This document shows, piece after piece, positions 1-8,185 of a stretch of 64,000 bases of DNA. Position numbers and translations under genes: made by a program. A model generated the notes under the pieces. That model ran no database searches, was not told where the DNA came from, and saw only the letters and a program-made list of their open reading frames with translations. Source of the stretch: Streptomyces sedi (GTDB lineage Bacteria > Actinomycetota > Actinomycetes > Streptomycetales > Streptomycetaceae); NCBI RefSeq assembly GCF_006335015.1, contig NZ_VDGT01000004.1, forward strand, positions 62,001 to 126,000, given 5' to 3'. Every line of letters begins with the position of its first letter. The stretch's first letter is position 1.

Positions 1-749
1 CGCTCTTCTCCCCCCAGCTGCTGGTCGCCGCCCTCACCTTCGTCGGGGCCTCCGCCATCTTCGTGGTGGTCGCCCTGGTCCGCCGCTGGGGCGTCGGCCA
101 GACGGTGGTCGGCGCGCTCTGCTCCGGCTATGTGAACGCGGCCAACCTCGGCATCCCCGTCGCCGTCTACGTGCTCGACGACATCTCGCTCGTCGCGCCC
201 GTGCTGCTCTTTCAACAACTGGTCATCTCACCGGTCGTGTTGACCGTTCTCGACCTGACCACCCGGTCGGCCGACGCGCGCGACGGCACGCTGCGGCGGC
301 TGACCACTCCGTTCCGCAACCCGATCGTGCTCGGCTCGCTCGCCGGCGTGGCCGTCGCCGCGTCGGGCTGGCGCCCGCCGACCGCCGTGATGGAACCGGC
401 CGTGCTGCTCGGCAACATGGCCGTGCCGGCCGTGCTGCTCGCCTTCGGCATCTCGCTCTACGGCAGCGAGATCCCCGGGCGCGGCGCCGACCGCGCCCAG
501 GTGCTGCTCGCCGTCGCGCTGAAGTCGCTGGTCGCGCCGGCGCTGGGGTGGCTGCTGGCGCTGGCCTTCGGCCTCGACCGGGGCGCACAGCTGGTCGTCG
601 TGGTGACCGTCGCGCTGCCGACGGCGCAGAACGTGTTCACGTACGCCTCGCACTACGGGGTGGGCCTGCGCCTGGCCCGCGAGTCGGTCCTGCTCTCGAC
701 GGCGCTGGCCGTCCCCGTCCTCACGGTGATCGCTGCGCTGTTGGGGTGA
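1..749 (+). CDS. AEC-family (auxin efflux carrier-like) permease, 5'-truncated by window edge
   Basis: The reading frame is open from the first bases of the window (frame of position 3) to the TGA at 747-749, so the N-terminal half is missing. The visible ~249 residues are strongly hydrophobic with about five to six predicted membrane segments. They include an NAANLGIPVA stretch and a late VALPTAQNVF stretch; the Asn-Gly-Pro-type kinks in such segments are typical of the AEC/membrane transport protein family (PF03547), which moves organic anions or auxin-like acids. The substrate cannot be read from sequence. A GTG at 63 could be mistaken for the start, but coding character continues upstream of it. 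No partner gene is visible; the next gene is convergent. Confidence 0.75.
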   Translation, partial: LFSPQLLVAALTFVGASAIFVVVALVRRWGVGQTVVGALCSGYVNAANLGIPVAVYVLDDISLVAPVLLFQQLVISPVVLTVLDLTTRSADARDGTLRRLTTPFRNPIVLGSLAGVAVAASGWRPPTAVMEPAVLLGNMAVPAVLLAFGISLYGSEIPGRGADRAQVLLAVALKSLVAPALGWLLALAFGLDRGAQLVVVVTVALPTAQNVFTYASHYGVGLRLARESVLLSTALAVPVLTVIAALLG

Positions 750-1144
750 GCGGCAGTCGACTACCGGCCTTGCCGGCCTGGGTGGGTGGTCGTGCTCGGC
801 CCGGTGGGTGGTTGCTCGCGCGGTTCCCCGCGCCGGTTTTCGGCAGGTGGCGGCCGTCTTGGGGGCGCGGGGAACTGCGCGGTGCATGTGTGGCGGGGGT
901 CGGGCGACTACCGGCCTTGCCGGCCTGGGTGGGGTGTCGTCCTCGGCCCGGTGGGTGGTTGCTCGCGCAGTTCCCCGCGCCCCTGGTTGTGGCGGGCGTC
1001 GCCGGTCAGGTGCCGGTCAGAGGTCGGTCAGGCGACCACGGTGCGGCACCGGTGAGGTGGGTGGTCGTGCTCGGCCCGGTGGGTGGTTGCTCGCGCGGTT
1101 CCCAGCGCCCCTGGTCGTGGCGGGCGTCGCCGGTCAGGTGCCGG
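750..1144. repeat. Non-coding spacer built of direct repeats carrying a Streptomyces GC-rich hairpin-like element
   Basis: There is no credible gene in this 395-base spacer between two convergent genes. A block beginning CGACTACCGGCCTTGCCGG occurs at about 758-834 and 905-984, and a third, 5'-shortened copy lies at about 1056-1112. Each copy ends in the core GCTCGCGC(A/G)GTTCCCCGCGCC; the third copy has one change, CCCAGCGCC. The core also occurs inverted at 861-881. A second block containing GGCGGGCGTCGCCGGTCAGG follows copies two and three (about 984-1031 and 1113-1160). Its last copy runs into the stop codon and final codons of the prenyltransferase gene. From memory, similar ...GTTCCCCGCGCC... 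elements are frequent in Streptomyces intergenic DNA and may act as terminators. Confidence 0.75.
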
Positions 1145-2071
1145 TCAGAGGCCGGTCAGCGCGTGGACCGGGAGGCCGAGGAGGGCGAAGCCCAGCACCA
1201 CCAGTGGATACAGCGACGCGCGGTTGAAGACGTCCAGCGCCGTCGGCGGCTCGCTGCACCGCAGCAGCCGCTGCGCCGGCCACACCAGCGCGTAGCCGCC
1301 GGCCGCCAGCGTGCCGACCGCGCCCAGCAGGCCCACCACCGGCAGCGCCTCCAGCACCATCCCGACGCTCGCCGCGAACGTCACCAGCAGGCCGACCGCC
1401 GACACCAGCCCGCTGCGCCTGCGCCCGTAGACCGTCGGAACGGTCCGCACCCCGAGGTGCTTGTCCTCGTCGACGTCGGCGAGGTCGTTGACGATGTTCC
1501 TGCCGCCGATCTCCCAGGCCGCGAGCCACAGCGCGAACAGCCACAGCAGCGGGTCGTTCACCGCGTCCGTCACCGCGAACCAGCCGACGCAGCCGCCGAG
1601 CGCCACCATCACTCCGGTGAGCAGCGTCTTGTAGGGGGTGACGCGGGCCAGCTTGCAGTAGACCGCCTCCAGCACACCCGCCGCGACGAACAGCGCCACG
1701 CAGACCCAGCTGATCATCGCCGCCAGCACCAGCGACACCGCGCCCAGCGACGCCACCCACGAGGCGGCGACCGGCAGGCTCAGCCGGCCCTGCGCCAGCG
1801 GGTGGCGCACCCCCGCGCTGTCGATGTCGTAGCCGTCGAACTCCCGCAGGTTGGAGAAACGTTGCTGGTCGATGTTCCAGTCGATCAGGTCGTTCACCGC
1901 GAAGACGGCGAAGTACGCGGCGAACGAGGCGAGCGCGACCAGCACCATCCGCCCGGGCGAGGCGCCGCCGGCCAGCAGCAGGCCGAGCATCGGCTGCGCC
2001 ACGCTCAGCGTGGCCTGGGTGCCCCGGGAGAAGCCGTAGAGCACTCGGACGTTCTCAACCAGGAGGGTCAT
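1145..2071 (-). CDS. UbiA-family aromatic prenyltransferase
   Basis: About 308 residues with multiple membrane segments, the normal size for UbiA-type intramembrane prenyltransferases. Both Asp-rich, Mg/diphosphate-binding motifs are present: NDLIDWNID near residue 60 and DLADVDED near residue 190. The family moves a prenyl group from a polyprenyl diphosphate onto an aromatic acceptor such as 4-hydroxybenzoate. I place the start at the ATG at 2071, not the upstream in-frame ATG at 2101. It overlaps the last codons of the upstream hydroxylase gene, with GGGAG seven bases before it, so the genes are translationally coupled. Context (chorismate lyase and hydroxybenzoate hydroxylase upstream) suggests the acceptor is 4-hydroxybenzoate or 3,4-dihydroxybenzoate. 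Chain length is unknown. A homogentisate or DHNA acceptor is less likely given the neighbours. Confidence 0.85.
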   Translation of the reverse strand: MTLLVENVRVLYGFSRGTQATLSVAQPMLGLLLAGGASPGRMVLVALASFAAYFAVFAVNDLIDWNIDQQRFSNLREFDGYDIDSAGVRHPLAQGRLSLPVAASWVASLGAVSLVLAAMISWVCVALFVAAGVLEAVYCKLARVTPYKTLLTGVMVALGGCVGWFAVTDAVNDPLLWLFALWLAAWEIGGRNIVNDLADVDEDKHLGVRTVPTVYGRRRSGLVSAVGLLVTFAASVGMVLEALPVVGLLGAVGTLAAGGYALVWPAQRLLRCSEPPTALDVFNRASLYPLVVLGFALLGLPVHALTGL

Positions 2072-3338
2072 GACACCACTCCCGCACCCCTGAGCCCACA
2101 TAGCGGTGCGCGAAGCGGTACGCGTGCGGTCCTGGCTCGGCCAGCCGGCGTATCGCGGCCAGCCGCGACGTCAGCTCGGCCTCCGGCGCGGCCGACGCCT
2201 CCTCCGGCAGGTGGAGCAGCCCCAGCAGCCACTCCGAGAAGCCCAACACCCGGCGCACGTCCGCCAGTCGGGTGGCGCTGTACGCGGCCAGCGGCCCCTC
2301 GTCGCCCTCGCGCAGCCGCGCCACCAGCGCCTCGGCGAGGGCGGCGGCGTCGGCGATCGCCAGGTTCATCCCCTTGGCGCCCGAGGGGGTCAGCACATGG
2401 CCGGCGTCCCCCGCCAGCAGCAGCCGGCCGTGCGCCAGCGGCGTCAGCACGCTGCTGTGCATCCGCAGCATCCGCACCTCCGGTGTGGCGCCGATCGCGG
2501 GCAGCCCCGCCGGGTCCCCGTCCGCCAACCGCTCCCGCAACTCGGCGACGATCCGTGAGGCCGGCCAGGCCGCCACGGCGTCGCCCGGCGGGCACTGGAG
2601 ATAGAAGCGGCTCAGCCGCGGGCCACGCGGCATCATCCCGGCGAAGCCCGCGCGGTGCACCGCGTAGCGCACGCCCTCCACCGGACGGTCCACCTCGGCC
2701 AGCACCGTCAACCAGTCGTACGGATAGCGGCGGTTGTGCGCGCGGTGCCCGGTGGCGGGCAGCGCGGCACGCGATATGCCGCGGAAGCCGTCGCAGCCGA
2801 CCACGTAGTCGCATTCGATCTCCATGCCTTCGCACTCCAGCCGGGGACGTCGGCCGGTGATGTTCGTTACCGCCCGCACGTTATGGGAGAACAGCGGGGG
2901 GGTACCGGCCCGCTCCAACCCGGCGATCAGGTCCCTGACCAGGTTCTGCTGCGGGTAGACATGGTGTTGGCGTCCGTCGGAGTACGCTCCGTAGTCCACT
3001 CGAACGGTGTGCCCCAGACAGCGGAAGTCGCACCAGTGGTGGAGGGTCGACTCGGCCAGCAGCCGATCGGCGAGCCCCTGGGAGCGCAACCAGCGCACGG
3101 TGCGGTCCTCAAGCAGGCCCGCGCGCTGGCGCTCCTCCACGCGCTCCCTGCTCGCGCGCTCCACCACCAGGCAGTCGATCCCGCGCCGGGTCAACACGTT
3201 GGCCAGGGCGAGGCCGGCGGGACCCGCGCCCACGATGCCGACCTCGACGCGCAGCCGGCGCGCCGGCGTGCGCCGGGGCGCGGTCACGACGCGGAACGAC
3301 CTCTCGGAGTGCGGACAGGCCGCGACATGGGAGGTCAT
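2055..3338 (-). CDS. pobA: PobA-like 4-hydroxybenzoate 3-monooxygenase (FAD)
   Basis: A class A flavoprotein monooxygenase of about 427 residues. The N-terminal FAD-binding GAGPAGLALA is followed by RAGLLE, the segment that in PobA is RAGVLE. Next come YPQQNLVRDL, the mid-protein GCDG, YPYDWL (PobA has YPFGWL, containing the substrate-binding Tyr), SRFYLQC, and the second FAD motif GDAGHVLTPSGAKGMNLA (PobA PTGAKGLNLA). The enzyme would hydroxylate 4-hydroxybenzoate to 3,4-dihydroxybenzoate. An ATG lies one base after the lyase stop (TGA-G-ATG, 3338). A second in-frame ATG at 3356 would overlap the lyase by 17 bases. The N-terminus is about 30 residues longer than usual before the FAD motif. 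Because it sits between a chorismate lyase and a UbiA enzyme, an anabolic role is more likely than aromatic catabolism; no protocatechuate ring-cleavage genes are nearby. Confidence 0.85.
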   Translation of the reverse strand: MTSHVAACPHSERSFRVVTAPRRTPARRLRVEVGIVGAGPAGLALANVLTRRGIDCLVVERASRERVEERQRAGLLEDRTVRWLRSQGLADRLLAESTLHHWCDFRCLGHTVRVDYGAYSDGRQHHVYPQQNLVRDLIAGLERAGTPPLFSHNVRAVTNITGRRPRLECEGMEIECDYVVGCDGFRGISRAALPATGHRAHNRRYPYDWLTVLAEVDRPVEGVRYAVHRAGFAGMMPRGPRLSRFYLQCPPGDAVAAWPASRIVAELRERLADGDPAGLPAIGATPEVRMLRMHSSVLTPLAHGRLLLAGDAGHVLTPSGAKGMNLAIADAAALAEALVARLREGDEGPLAAYSATRLADVRRVLGFSEWLLGLLHLPEEASAAPEAELTSRLAAIRRLAEPGPHAYRFAHRYVGSGVREWCHDPPG

Positions 3339-3339
3339 C

Positions 3340-3921
3340 TCAGGCCGCCGGCACATACGACGGGTGGAACAGCTCGTTGATGAGGACGAGTGGCTCGTCG
3401 CCGTGCCAGACCAGATAGGTCTTGAAGCAGGCGGCGCGCTCGTCGCCGCCCTGCCCCCAGGGGCGGCGGCCAGTCTCCAGCAGCGTGCGGCGGTGCCCGG
3501 TGCCGGCCTCGGTCAGCGCGCGGCCCAGCGGTACCGAGGTGGAGGTCAGGCAGTGCTCGATGGCCGGCGCGAGGTCCAGCCGGGCGACGACGTGGTTGAC
3601 GGACAACGGCTCGCCCCCCTGCCGGGTCGTCGCCGTGTGCCGGACCAGCACGCCCGCGTCCTCCTCCACGCCCAGCAGCACCGCGACCCCCTCCCCGGTC
3701 TGCCGCGTCGGCACGCGTAACTGGGCGAGACACCTCAGCTGCAACGATTCTCCGGCCAGCGACTCAAGGAGCGTGGTGGTCTGTCCCTCGCTGCTGAGCA
3801 GCATCCGCGTGATCGGCGAGGCGAACTCCCCCGGACGGACCAGCGGCCACGTCCGTCTCCCCAACGGGAAGACGACCGGAAAGGCCAAGGGGAAGACACC
3901 CGACGGCGTCGGCAACGACAT
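3340..3921 (-). CDS. Chorismate lyase-like protein (4-hydroxybenzoate synthase)
   Basis: A 193-residue soluble protein of the chorismate lyase/DUF98 type. Visible family features are the SSEGQTTTLLESLAGE segment near residue 45, PLGRAL...GTGHRR near 140-155, and a C-terminal LINELFHP; this class usually ends near a conserved Asn-Glu. The family splits chorismate into pyruvate and 4-hydroxybenzoate. I choose the ATG at 3921, eight bases downstream of GAGGAG, over the GTG at 3930, which lies directly on the Shine-Dalgarno sequence. It is the first gene of a minus-strand operon with the hydroxylase (1-base gap) and the prenyltransferase (17-base overlap), so it probably supplies the aromatic core. 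A UTRA-type ligand-binding fold, which is related in structure, is the main alternative, but no HTH domain is fused here. Confidence 0.75.
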   Translation of the reverse strand: MSLPTPSGVFPLAFPVVFPLGRRTWPLVRPGEFASPITRMLLSSEGQTTTLLESLAGESLQLRCLAQLRVPTRQTGEGVAVLLGVEEDAGVLVRHTATTRQGGEPLSVNHVVARLDLAPAIEHCLTSTSVPLGRALTEAGTGHRRTLLETGRRPWGQGGDERAACFKTYLVWHGDEPLVLINELFHPSYVPAA

Positions 3922-4276
3922 CCTGATCACTCCTCACCGCCGTGCTACGAAAGGGCCAACGGTGTGTACCTCGTTGAGGTCACGGGCGACCGGCGGGGGC
4001 GAACAGACAACCGAGCCCTCCGAGGCGGCCGGCGGGGCCGCCCCCAGGGGCGGCGGTGGTTGCACGGGGCCCCTCCCGGGGCGGCCAGGGGGCGCGGGGA
4101 ACCGCGCCGTGCCGGGGGCCGCGCGGGGAAGCCGCCAGGGGAAACGGGCCGCGGACGCGCGTGGTGCCGCACCGGTCGGACGGGCGGCCCCCCGGGTGGC
4201 GGAGGTTGCGGGGGTGGTGGGGACGGCGAAGCATGGCGGGGAGGGCGCGCCCCGCGCCCGGAGGCGGAGGCGAGCG
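3922..4276. other. Divergent intergenic region; repeat copy, no gene seen
   Basis: This 355-base spacer separates the divergent chorismate lyase operon and the SDR/photolyase genes, so it must hold both promoters. I see no convincing -35/-10 pair. It holds another copy of the GC-rich element found at 750-1144 (AGGGGGCGCGGGGAACCGCGC at 4087-4107), inside a longer G/C-rich stretch at about 4060-4130. Open frames here have poor codon character and are shadows. Confidence 0.6.
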
Positions 4277-5809
4277 ATGGGACAGGCCGAACCGGAGGCA
4301 CCGTTGCGCGTCCTGGTGACCGGAGCGACCGGCTATCTCGGCGGGCGGCTGGTCCCCGAGCTGCTGGCCGCCGGGCACTCCGTGCGCTGCCTGGCGCGCA
4401 CCCCGGCGAAGCTCGACGACCGCCCGTGGGTGGGCCGGGTCTCGGTGGTGCGCGGCGACCTGACCGACGGCGACTCGCTGGCGGAGGCGCTGCGCGACAT
4501 CGACGTGGCGTACTACCTGGTCCACGCGCTCGGCGGCGGTGGTGACTTCGCGGCGCGGGACCGGCTGGCGGCGCGCACCTTCGCCGAGCGGGCGCGCGCC
4601 GCTGGGGTCGGCCGGATCGTGTACCTCGGCGCGTTGACCCCGCCGGACGTGCCGGTGGAACGGCTCTCGCCCCATCTGCGGTCGCGGGCCGAGGTGGGGC
4701 GGGTGCTGCTCGACTCCGGCGTGCCGACGGCGGTGCTCGGGGCGGCGGTGGTGATCGGGTCGGGCTCGGCCTCGTTCGAGATGTTGCGGCACCTGACCGA
4801 ACGACTTCCGGTGATGACCACCCCGACCTGGGTGCGCACCAGGGTGCAGCCGATCGCGGTCCGCGACGTGCTGCATCTGCTGGTGGGCTGCGCGCGGCTG
4901 CCGGCGCATCTCAACCGGGAGTTCGACATCGGCGGTCCCGACGTGCTGACCTACCAGGACATGATGCGCCGCTACGCGCTGCACGCCGGGCTGCCCCGGC
5001 GGGTCATCCTGCCGGTGCGGGTGCTCAGCCCCGGGCTGTCCAGCCTGTGGGTCGGCCTGGTCACGCCGGTGCCGCGGCGGCTGGCGCGGCCGTTGGTCGA
5101 GTCGCTGCGCCACGAGGTGGTCTGCCGCGAACAGGACCTGACCTGCTACGTGTTGCCGCCGCCCGGCGGGTTCCTCGGCATCGACCTGGCGCTGCGGCGC
5201 GCGATCCGGCGCGTCGGCGGCGCCGAGCCGGTGGCGCCGGCCGAGCGGGTCGCGCCGAGCGACCCGCTGCCGAGCGACCCGTCGTGGGCGGGCGGCAGCC
5301 TCTACGCGGACCGGCGGGCACGGGTGGTGCACGCCGACCGGGACGCGCTCTGGCGGGTGATCGAGGGCATCGGCGGGCGGAACGGCTGGTACTCCTCGCC
5401 GTTGGCGTGGGCGGTGCGCGGCTGGCTGGACATGCTGACCGGCGGTGTCGGGGCGCGGCGCGGGCGGCCCGACCCGGCGCGGCTGCGGCTGGGCGACGCG
5501 CTGGACTTCTGGCGGGTGGTGGCGTTGGAACGCGGCTCGCTGCTGCGGCTGCGGGCCGAGATGCGGCTGCCGGGCGACGCGTGGCTGGAGTTGGGGGTGG
5601 GGACCGACGCGGCGGGTCGGACGGTCTACCGGCAGCGGGCGCTCTACCATCCACGCGGGCTCGCCGGCCATCTCTACTGGTGGGCGGTGGCGCCGTTCCA
5701 CGCCTGGATCTTCGGCGGCATGGTCCGGAAGATCTCGGCGCGCGCCGAGATGGACGCCGGCGTGGAAGCCGGCGCGCACTCGGCCGCCGCGCGCCCCTCG
5801 CCCGGCTGA
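4277..5809 (+). CDS. NAD(P)-binding SDR-type protein with C-terminal DUF2867-like domain
   Basis: 510 residues from the ATG at 4277, which is preceded by GGAGG six bases away. Upstream codons in this frame fall in the intergenic repeat and are not coding. Residues ~10-250 are an atypical short-chain dehydrogenase with the nucleotide-binding GATGYLGGRLVPEL, an acidic RGDLTD, and an AYYLVHAL segment in place of a clear YxxxK. Residues ~330-500 match the DUF2867 type (GGRNGWYSSPLAWAVRGWLDMLTGG, then FWRVVALE...LRLRAEMRLPG.AWLE), fused to such SDR domains in many actinobacteria. The reaction is not known. The photolyase begins 74 bases downstream on the same strand, suggesting co-expression and perhaps a light or redox stress role (inference). 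Confidence 0.75.
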   Translation: MGQAEPEAPLRVLVTGATGYLGGRLVPELLAAGHSVRCLARTPAKLDDRPWVGRVSVVRGDLTDGDSLAEALRDIDVAYYLVHALGGGGDFAARDRLAARTFAERARAAGVGRIVYLGALTPPDVPVERLSPHLRSRAEVGRVLLDSGVPTAVLGAAVVIGSGSASFEMLRHLTERLPVMTTPTWVRTRVQPIAVRDVLHLLVGCARLPAHLNREFDIGGPDVLTYQDMMRRYALHAGLPRRVILPVRVLSPGLSSLWVGLVTPVPRRLARPLVESLRHEVVCREQDLTCYVLPPPGGFLGIDLALRRAIRRVGGAEPVAPAERVAPSDPLPSDPSWAGGSLYADRRARVVHADRDALWRVIEGIGGRNGWYSSPLAWAVRGWLDMLTGGVGARRGRPDPARLRLGDALDFWRVVALERGSLLRLRAEMRLPGDAWLELGVGTDAAGRTVYRQRALYHPRGLAGHLYWWAVAPFHAWIFGGMVRKISARAEMDAGVEAGAHSAAARPSPG

Positions 5810-5883
5810 GCACCGGCCGAGCCCCGGCCGGACCGTCCGGCTGACGACGGCCCGAACCGGCCACCCCACACAGGGAGTTCCCC

Positions 5884-7245
5884 TTGGACGTCTCCATCGC
5901 GCTCTTCACCGCCGACCTGCGGCTGCGCGACAACCCGGTGCTGCGCGGGGCGTCGCGCTCCGCCCGCCGGGTCGTGCCGCTGTTCGTCGTCGACCGGGGG
6001 ATCGCCGCACGCGGCTTCGCCGTGCCCAACCGCGCCGCGTTCCTCGCCGACGCCCTCGCGGAGCTGGACGAGGCGCTGCGGGAACGCGGCGGCCGGCTGG
6101 TGGTCAGGCACGGCGACGTGGTGGCGGAGACCGCCGCGGTCGCCGCGGAGACGGGGGCGGGCGAGGTGCATCTGGCGGCGGGCGTCAGCGCCTACGCCGA
6201 CCGGCGCGAACGGCGCCTGCGCGCGGCGCTCGAACGCGACGGACGCGCCCTCACGGTCCACGAGGCGGTGCTCACCGTCGTTCCGCCCGGCGCCCTGACG
6301 CCGGCGGGCAAGGACCACTTCGCCGTCTTCACGCCCTACTTCCGCCGTTGGGAGGGCGAGAGCCCGCGTCGGCCTGGGCCCGCGCCCCGCGAGGTCCCGG
6401 TGCCGGAGGACGTGCGCTCCGAGCCGCTGCCCGATGCCGCGGCGCTCGCCCCGGGCGACCCCTCGCCCGCGCTGCCGCGCGGCGGGGAGGCCACCGGCCA
6501 ACGGCGGCTCGCCGCCTGGCTGCGCCGGGACCTGGACGGCTACGCGGACGGCTCCGACGACCTGGCAGGCGACTCCACCTCGCGGCTCTCGCCCTACCTG
6601 CACTTCGGCTGCCTCTCCCCGACCGAGGTGGTGCACCGGGCGCGGTCGCGCGGCGGCGCCGGCGCTGACGCGTTCGTTCGCCAGCTGGCCTGGCGCGACT
6701 TCCACCACCAGGTGCTGGCCGCCCGCCCCGCCTCGGCGCACCGCGACTACCGCGGCCACGACGACCGTTGGCGGAACGCACCGGCCGCGTTCGACGCCTG
6801 GCGCGCGGGGCGCACCGGCTACCCGGTCGTGGACGCGGCGATGCGGCAGCTGCTCCACGAGGGGTGGATGCACAACCGGGCGCGGCTGCTGGTCGCCAGC
6901 TTCCTCACCAAGACGCTCTATCTGGACTGGCGCGCGGGTGCCGCGCACTTCCTGGAGCTGCTGGTCGACGGCGACCTGGCCAACAACCAGCTCAACTGGC
7001 AGTGGGCCGCGGGCACCGGCACCGACACCCGCCCCAACCGGGTGCTCAACCCGCTCAGCCAGGCCCGCAGGTTCGATCCGCGCGGCGACTACGTCCGGCG
7101 CTGGGTACCCGAGTTGGCCGGTGTCGAGGGGAACGCGGTGCACAGCCCCTGGCGTCTGCCCGAGGAGCGGCGCCCGGCCGACTACCCCCCGCCGATGGTC
7201 GACCTGGCGGCGGGCGCGGAACGGTTCAAGGACGCGCGGGCGTGA
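5884..7245 (+). CDS. phr: Deoxyribodipyrimidine (CPD) photolyase
   Basis: 453 residues, the usual size for class I photolyases, which use light and reduced FAD to split cyclobutane pyrimidine dimers. The N-terminal antenna domain starts ALFTADLRLRDNPVL. The FAD/DNA-binding half has TSRLSPYLHFG, QLAWRDFHHQ, TGYPVVDAAMRQL, GWMHNR, DWRAG, DGDLANNQLNWQWAAGTGTD and FDPRGDYVRRW, all hallmark motifs. The WQW and DWR tryptophans of the electron-transfer chain are present. The start appears to be TTG at 5884 with AGGGAG six bases upstream; no ATG or GTG fits as well. It probably forms an operon with the upstream SDR/DUF2867 gene. No LitR-type light regulator is in the window. Confidence 0.93.
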   Translation: MDVSIALFTADLRLRDNPVLRGASRSARRVVPLFVVDRGIAARGFAVPNRAAFLADALAELDEALRERGGRLVVRHGDVVAETAAVAAETGAGEVHLAAGVSAYADRRERRLRAALERDGRALTVHEAVLTVVPPGALTPAGKDHFAVFTPYFRRWEGESPRRPGPAPREVPVPEDVRSEPLPDAAALAPGDPSPALPRGGEATGQRRLAAWLRRDLDGYADGSDDLAGDSTSRLSPYLHFGCLSPTEVVHRARSRGGAGADAFVRQLAWRDFHHQVLAARPASAHRDYRGHDDRWRNAPAAFDAWRAGRTGYPVVDAAMRQLLHEGWMHNRARLLVASFLTKTLYLDWRAGAAHFLELLVDGDLANNQLNWQWAAGTGTDTRPNRVLNPLSQARRFDPRGDYVRRWVPELAGVEGNAVHSPWRLPEERRPADYPPPMVDLAAGAERFKDARA

Positions 7246-7281
7246 ACGGGGGCGCGGGCGCGTGAACGGGGCGCGAAGTCG

Positions 7282-7311
7282 TTGGACAGCGCCCCCGAGA
7301 GCTGGCAGGTT
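7282..7311 (+). promoter_or_regulatory. Possible leaderless promoter of the phzF-like gene
   Basis: TTGGAC (7282-7287) and CAGGTT (7306-7311) are separated by 18 bases. The second box ends seven bases before the ATG at 7319, which would put the transcript start at or next to the start codon. No good Shine-Dalgarno sequence precedes the gene. This is inference from spacing only. Confidence 0.3.
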
Positions 7312-7318
7312 GCCCGGC

Positions 7319-8185
7319 ATGACCCAAGCAACCACCCCCGATCTGCTGCGCTACGCCGCCTTCACCGACGACCCGGCCGGGGGCAACCCCGCGGGCGTGG
7401 TCCTCGACGCCTCCGGCCTCGACGACGCCGCGATGCTGGCGGAGGCGGCCCGCGTCGGCTACTCCGAGACGGCCTTCGTCACCGAGGCCGACCACGCCCG
7501 ACGCCGTTACCGGCTGCGGTACTTCAGCCCGCTGGCCGAGGTCGCGTTCTGCGGCCACGCCACCGTCGCCACCGCCGCCGCGCTGGCCGAGCGGATCGGC
7601 CCCGGGCCGCTGTGGTGCGAGACGCGGGCGGGCGGCATCGGGGTGGAGACCGCCGTCGACGCCAGCGGGCCGCGGGCCACGCTGACCAGCGTGGAGACCG
7701 CGTCGGCGCCCGCCTCGCCGGCCGACGTCGAGACCGCGCTCGCCGCGCTCGGCTGGGCGGCGGCCGACCTCGACCCGGCGCTCCCGCCGCACGTCAGCTT
7801 CGGCGGCAACAACCACCTGGTGCTCGCCGCCGGCTCCCGGGCCCGACTGGCCGCGCTGGACTACGACTTCGACGCGCTGGCCGCGCTCTGCCGCGCGCGC
7901 TCGTGGACCACGGTCCACCTCGTCGCGCGCGACCAGGACGACCCCGCGACGTTCCATGTCCGCGCCCCGTTCCCGACCGGCGGGGTGGTCGAGGACCCCG
8001 CGACCGGCGCTGCCGCCGCCGCGTTCGGGGGCTACCTCCGCGCGCTCGGCCTGGTGACCGAGCCCACCCGCTTCCGGCTGCGGCAGGGCGAGGACATGGG
8101 CCGCCCCAGCCTGCTGCTGCTCGACCTCGCCCCCGACGACGCCCGTTCCCGCGTCACCGGCCGCGCGGTGCGCATCCCCGGGTAG
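7319..8185 (+). CDS. PhzF-family isomerase/epimerase-like protein
   Basis: 288 residues, full length for the PhzF/DapF-like fold. Features seen: AAFTDDPAGGNPAGVVL at the N-terminus, catalytic-type glutamate in GYSETAFV (about residue 50), FCGHATVATAAAL near 80, and a second half with EDPATGAAAAAFGGYL and RQGEDMGRPSLL. In phenazine producers PhzF isomerises a dihydroanthranilate derivative, but most stand-alone homologues have unknown substrates. No other phenazine gene is here, so phenazine synthesis is not implied. The stop codon directly abuts the stop of the convergent downstream gene (8185/8186), leaving no room for a separate terminator. Confidence 0.85.
   Translation: MTQATTPDLLRYAAFTDDPAGGNPAGVVLDASGLDDAAMLAEAARVGYSETAFVTEADHARRRYRLRYFSPLAEVAFCGHATVATAAALAERIGPGPLWCETRAGGIGVETAVDASGPRATLTSVETASAPASPADVETALAALGWAAADLDPALPPHVSFGGNNHLVLAAGSRARLAALDYDFDALAALCRARSWTTVHLVARDQDDPATFHVRAPFPTGGVVEDPATGAAAAAFGGYLRALGLVTEPTRFRLRQGEDMGRPSLLLLDLAPDDARSRVTGRAVRIPG

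Noticed and set aside
548..2860. A 770-codon plus-strand frame across the AEC gene end, the repeat spacer and the prenyltransferase/hydroxylase genes
   Set aside because: It crosses intergenic repeats, is Arg/Pro/Gln-rich without domains, and lies opposite two clearly conserved minus-strand genes.
7319..8185. Phenazine biosynthesis suggested by the PhzF-like gene
   Set aside because: No phzA/B/D/E/G homologue is nearby, and most PhzF-like proteins are unrelated to phenazines.
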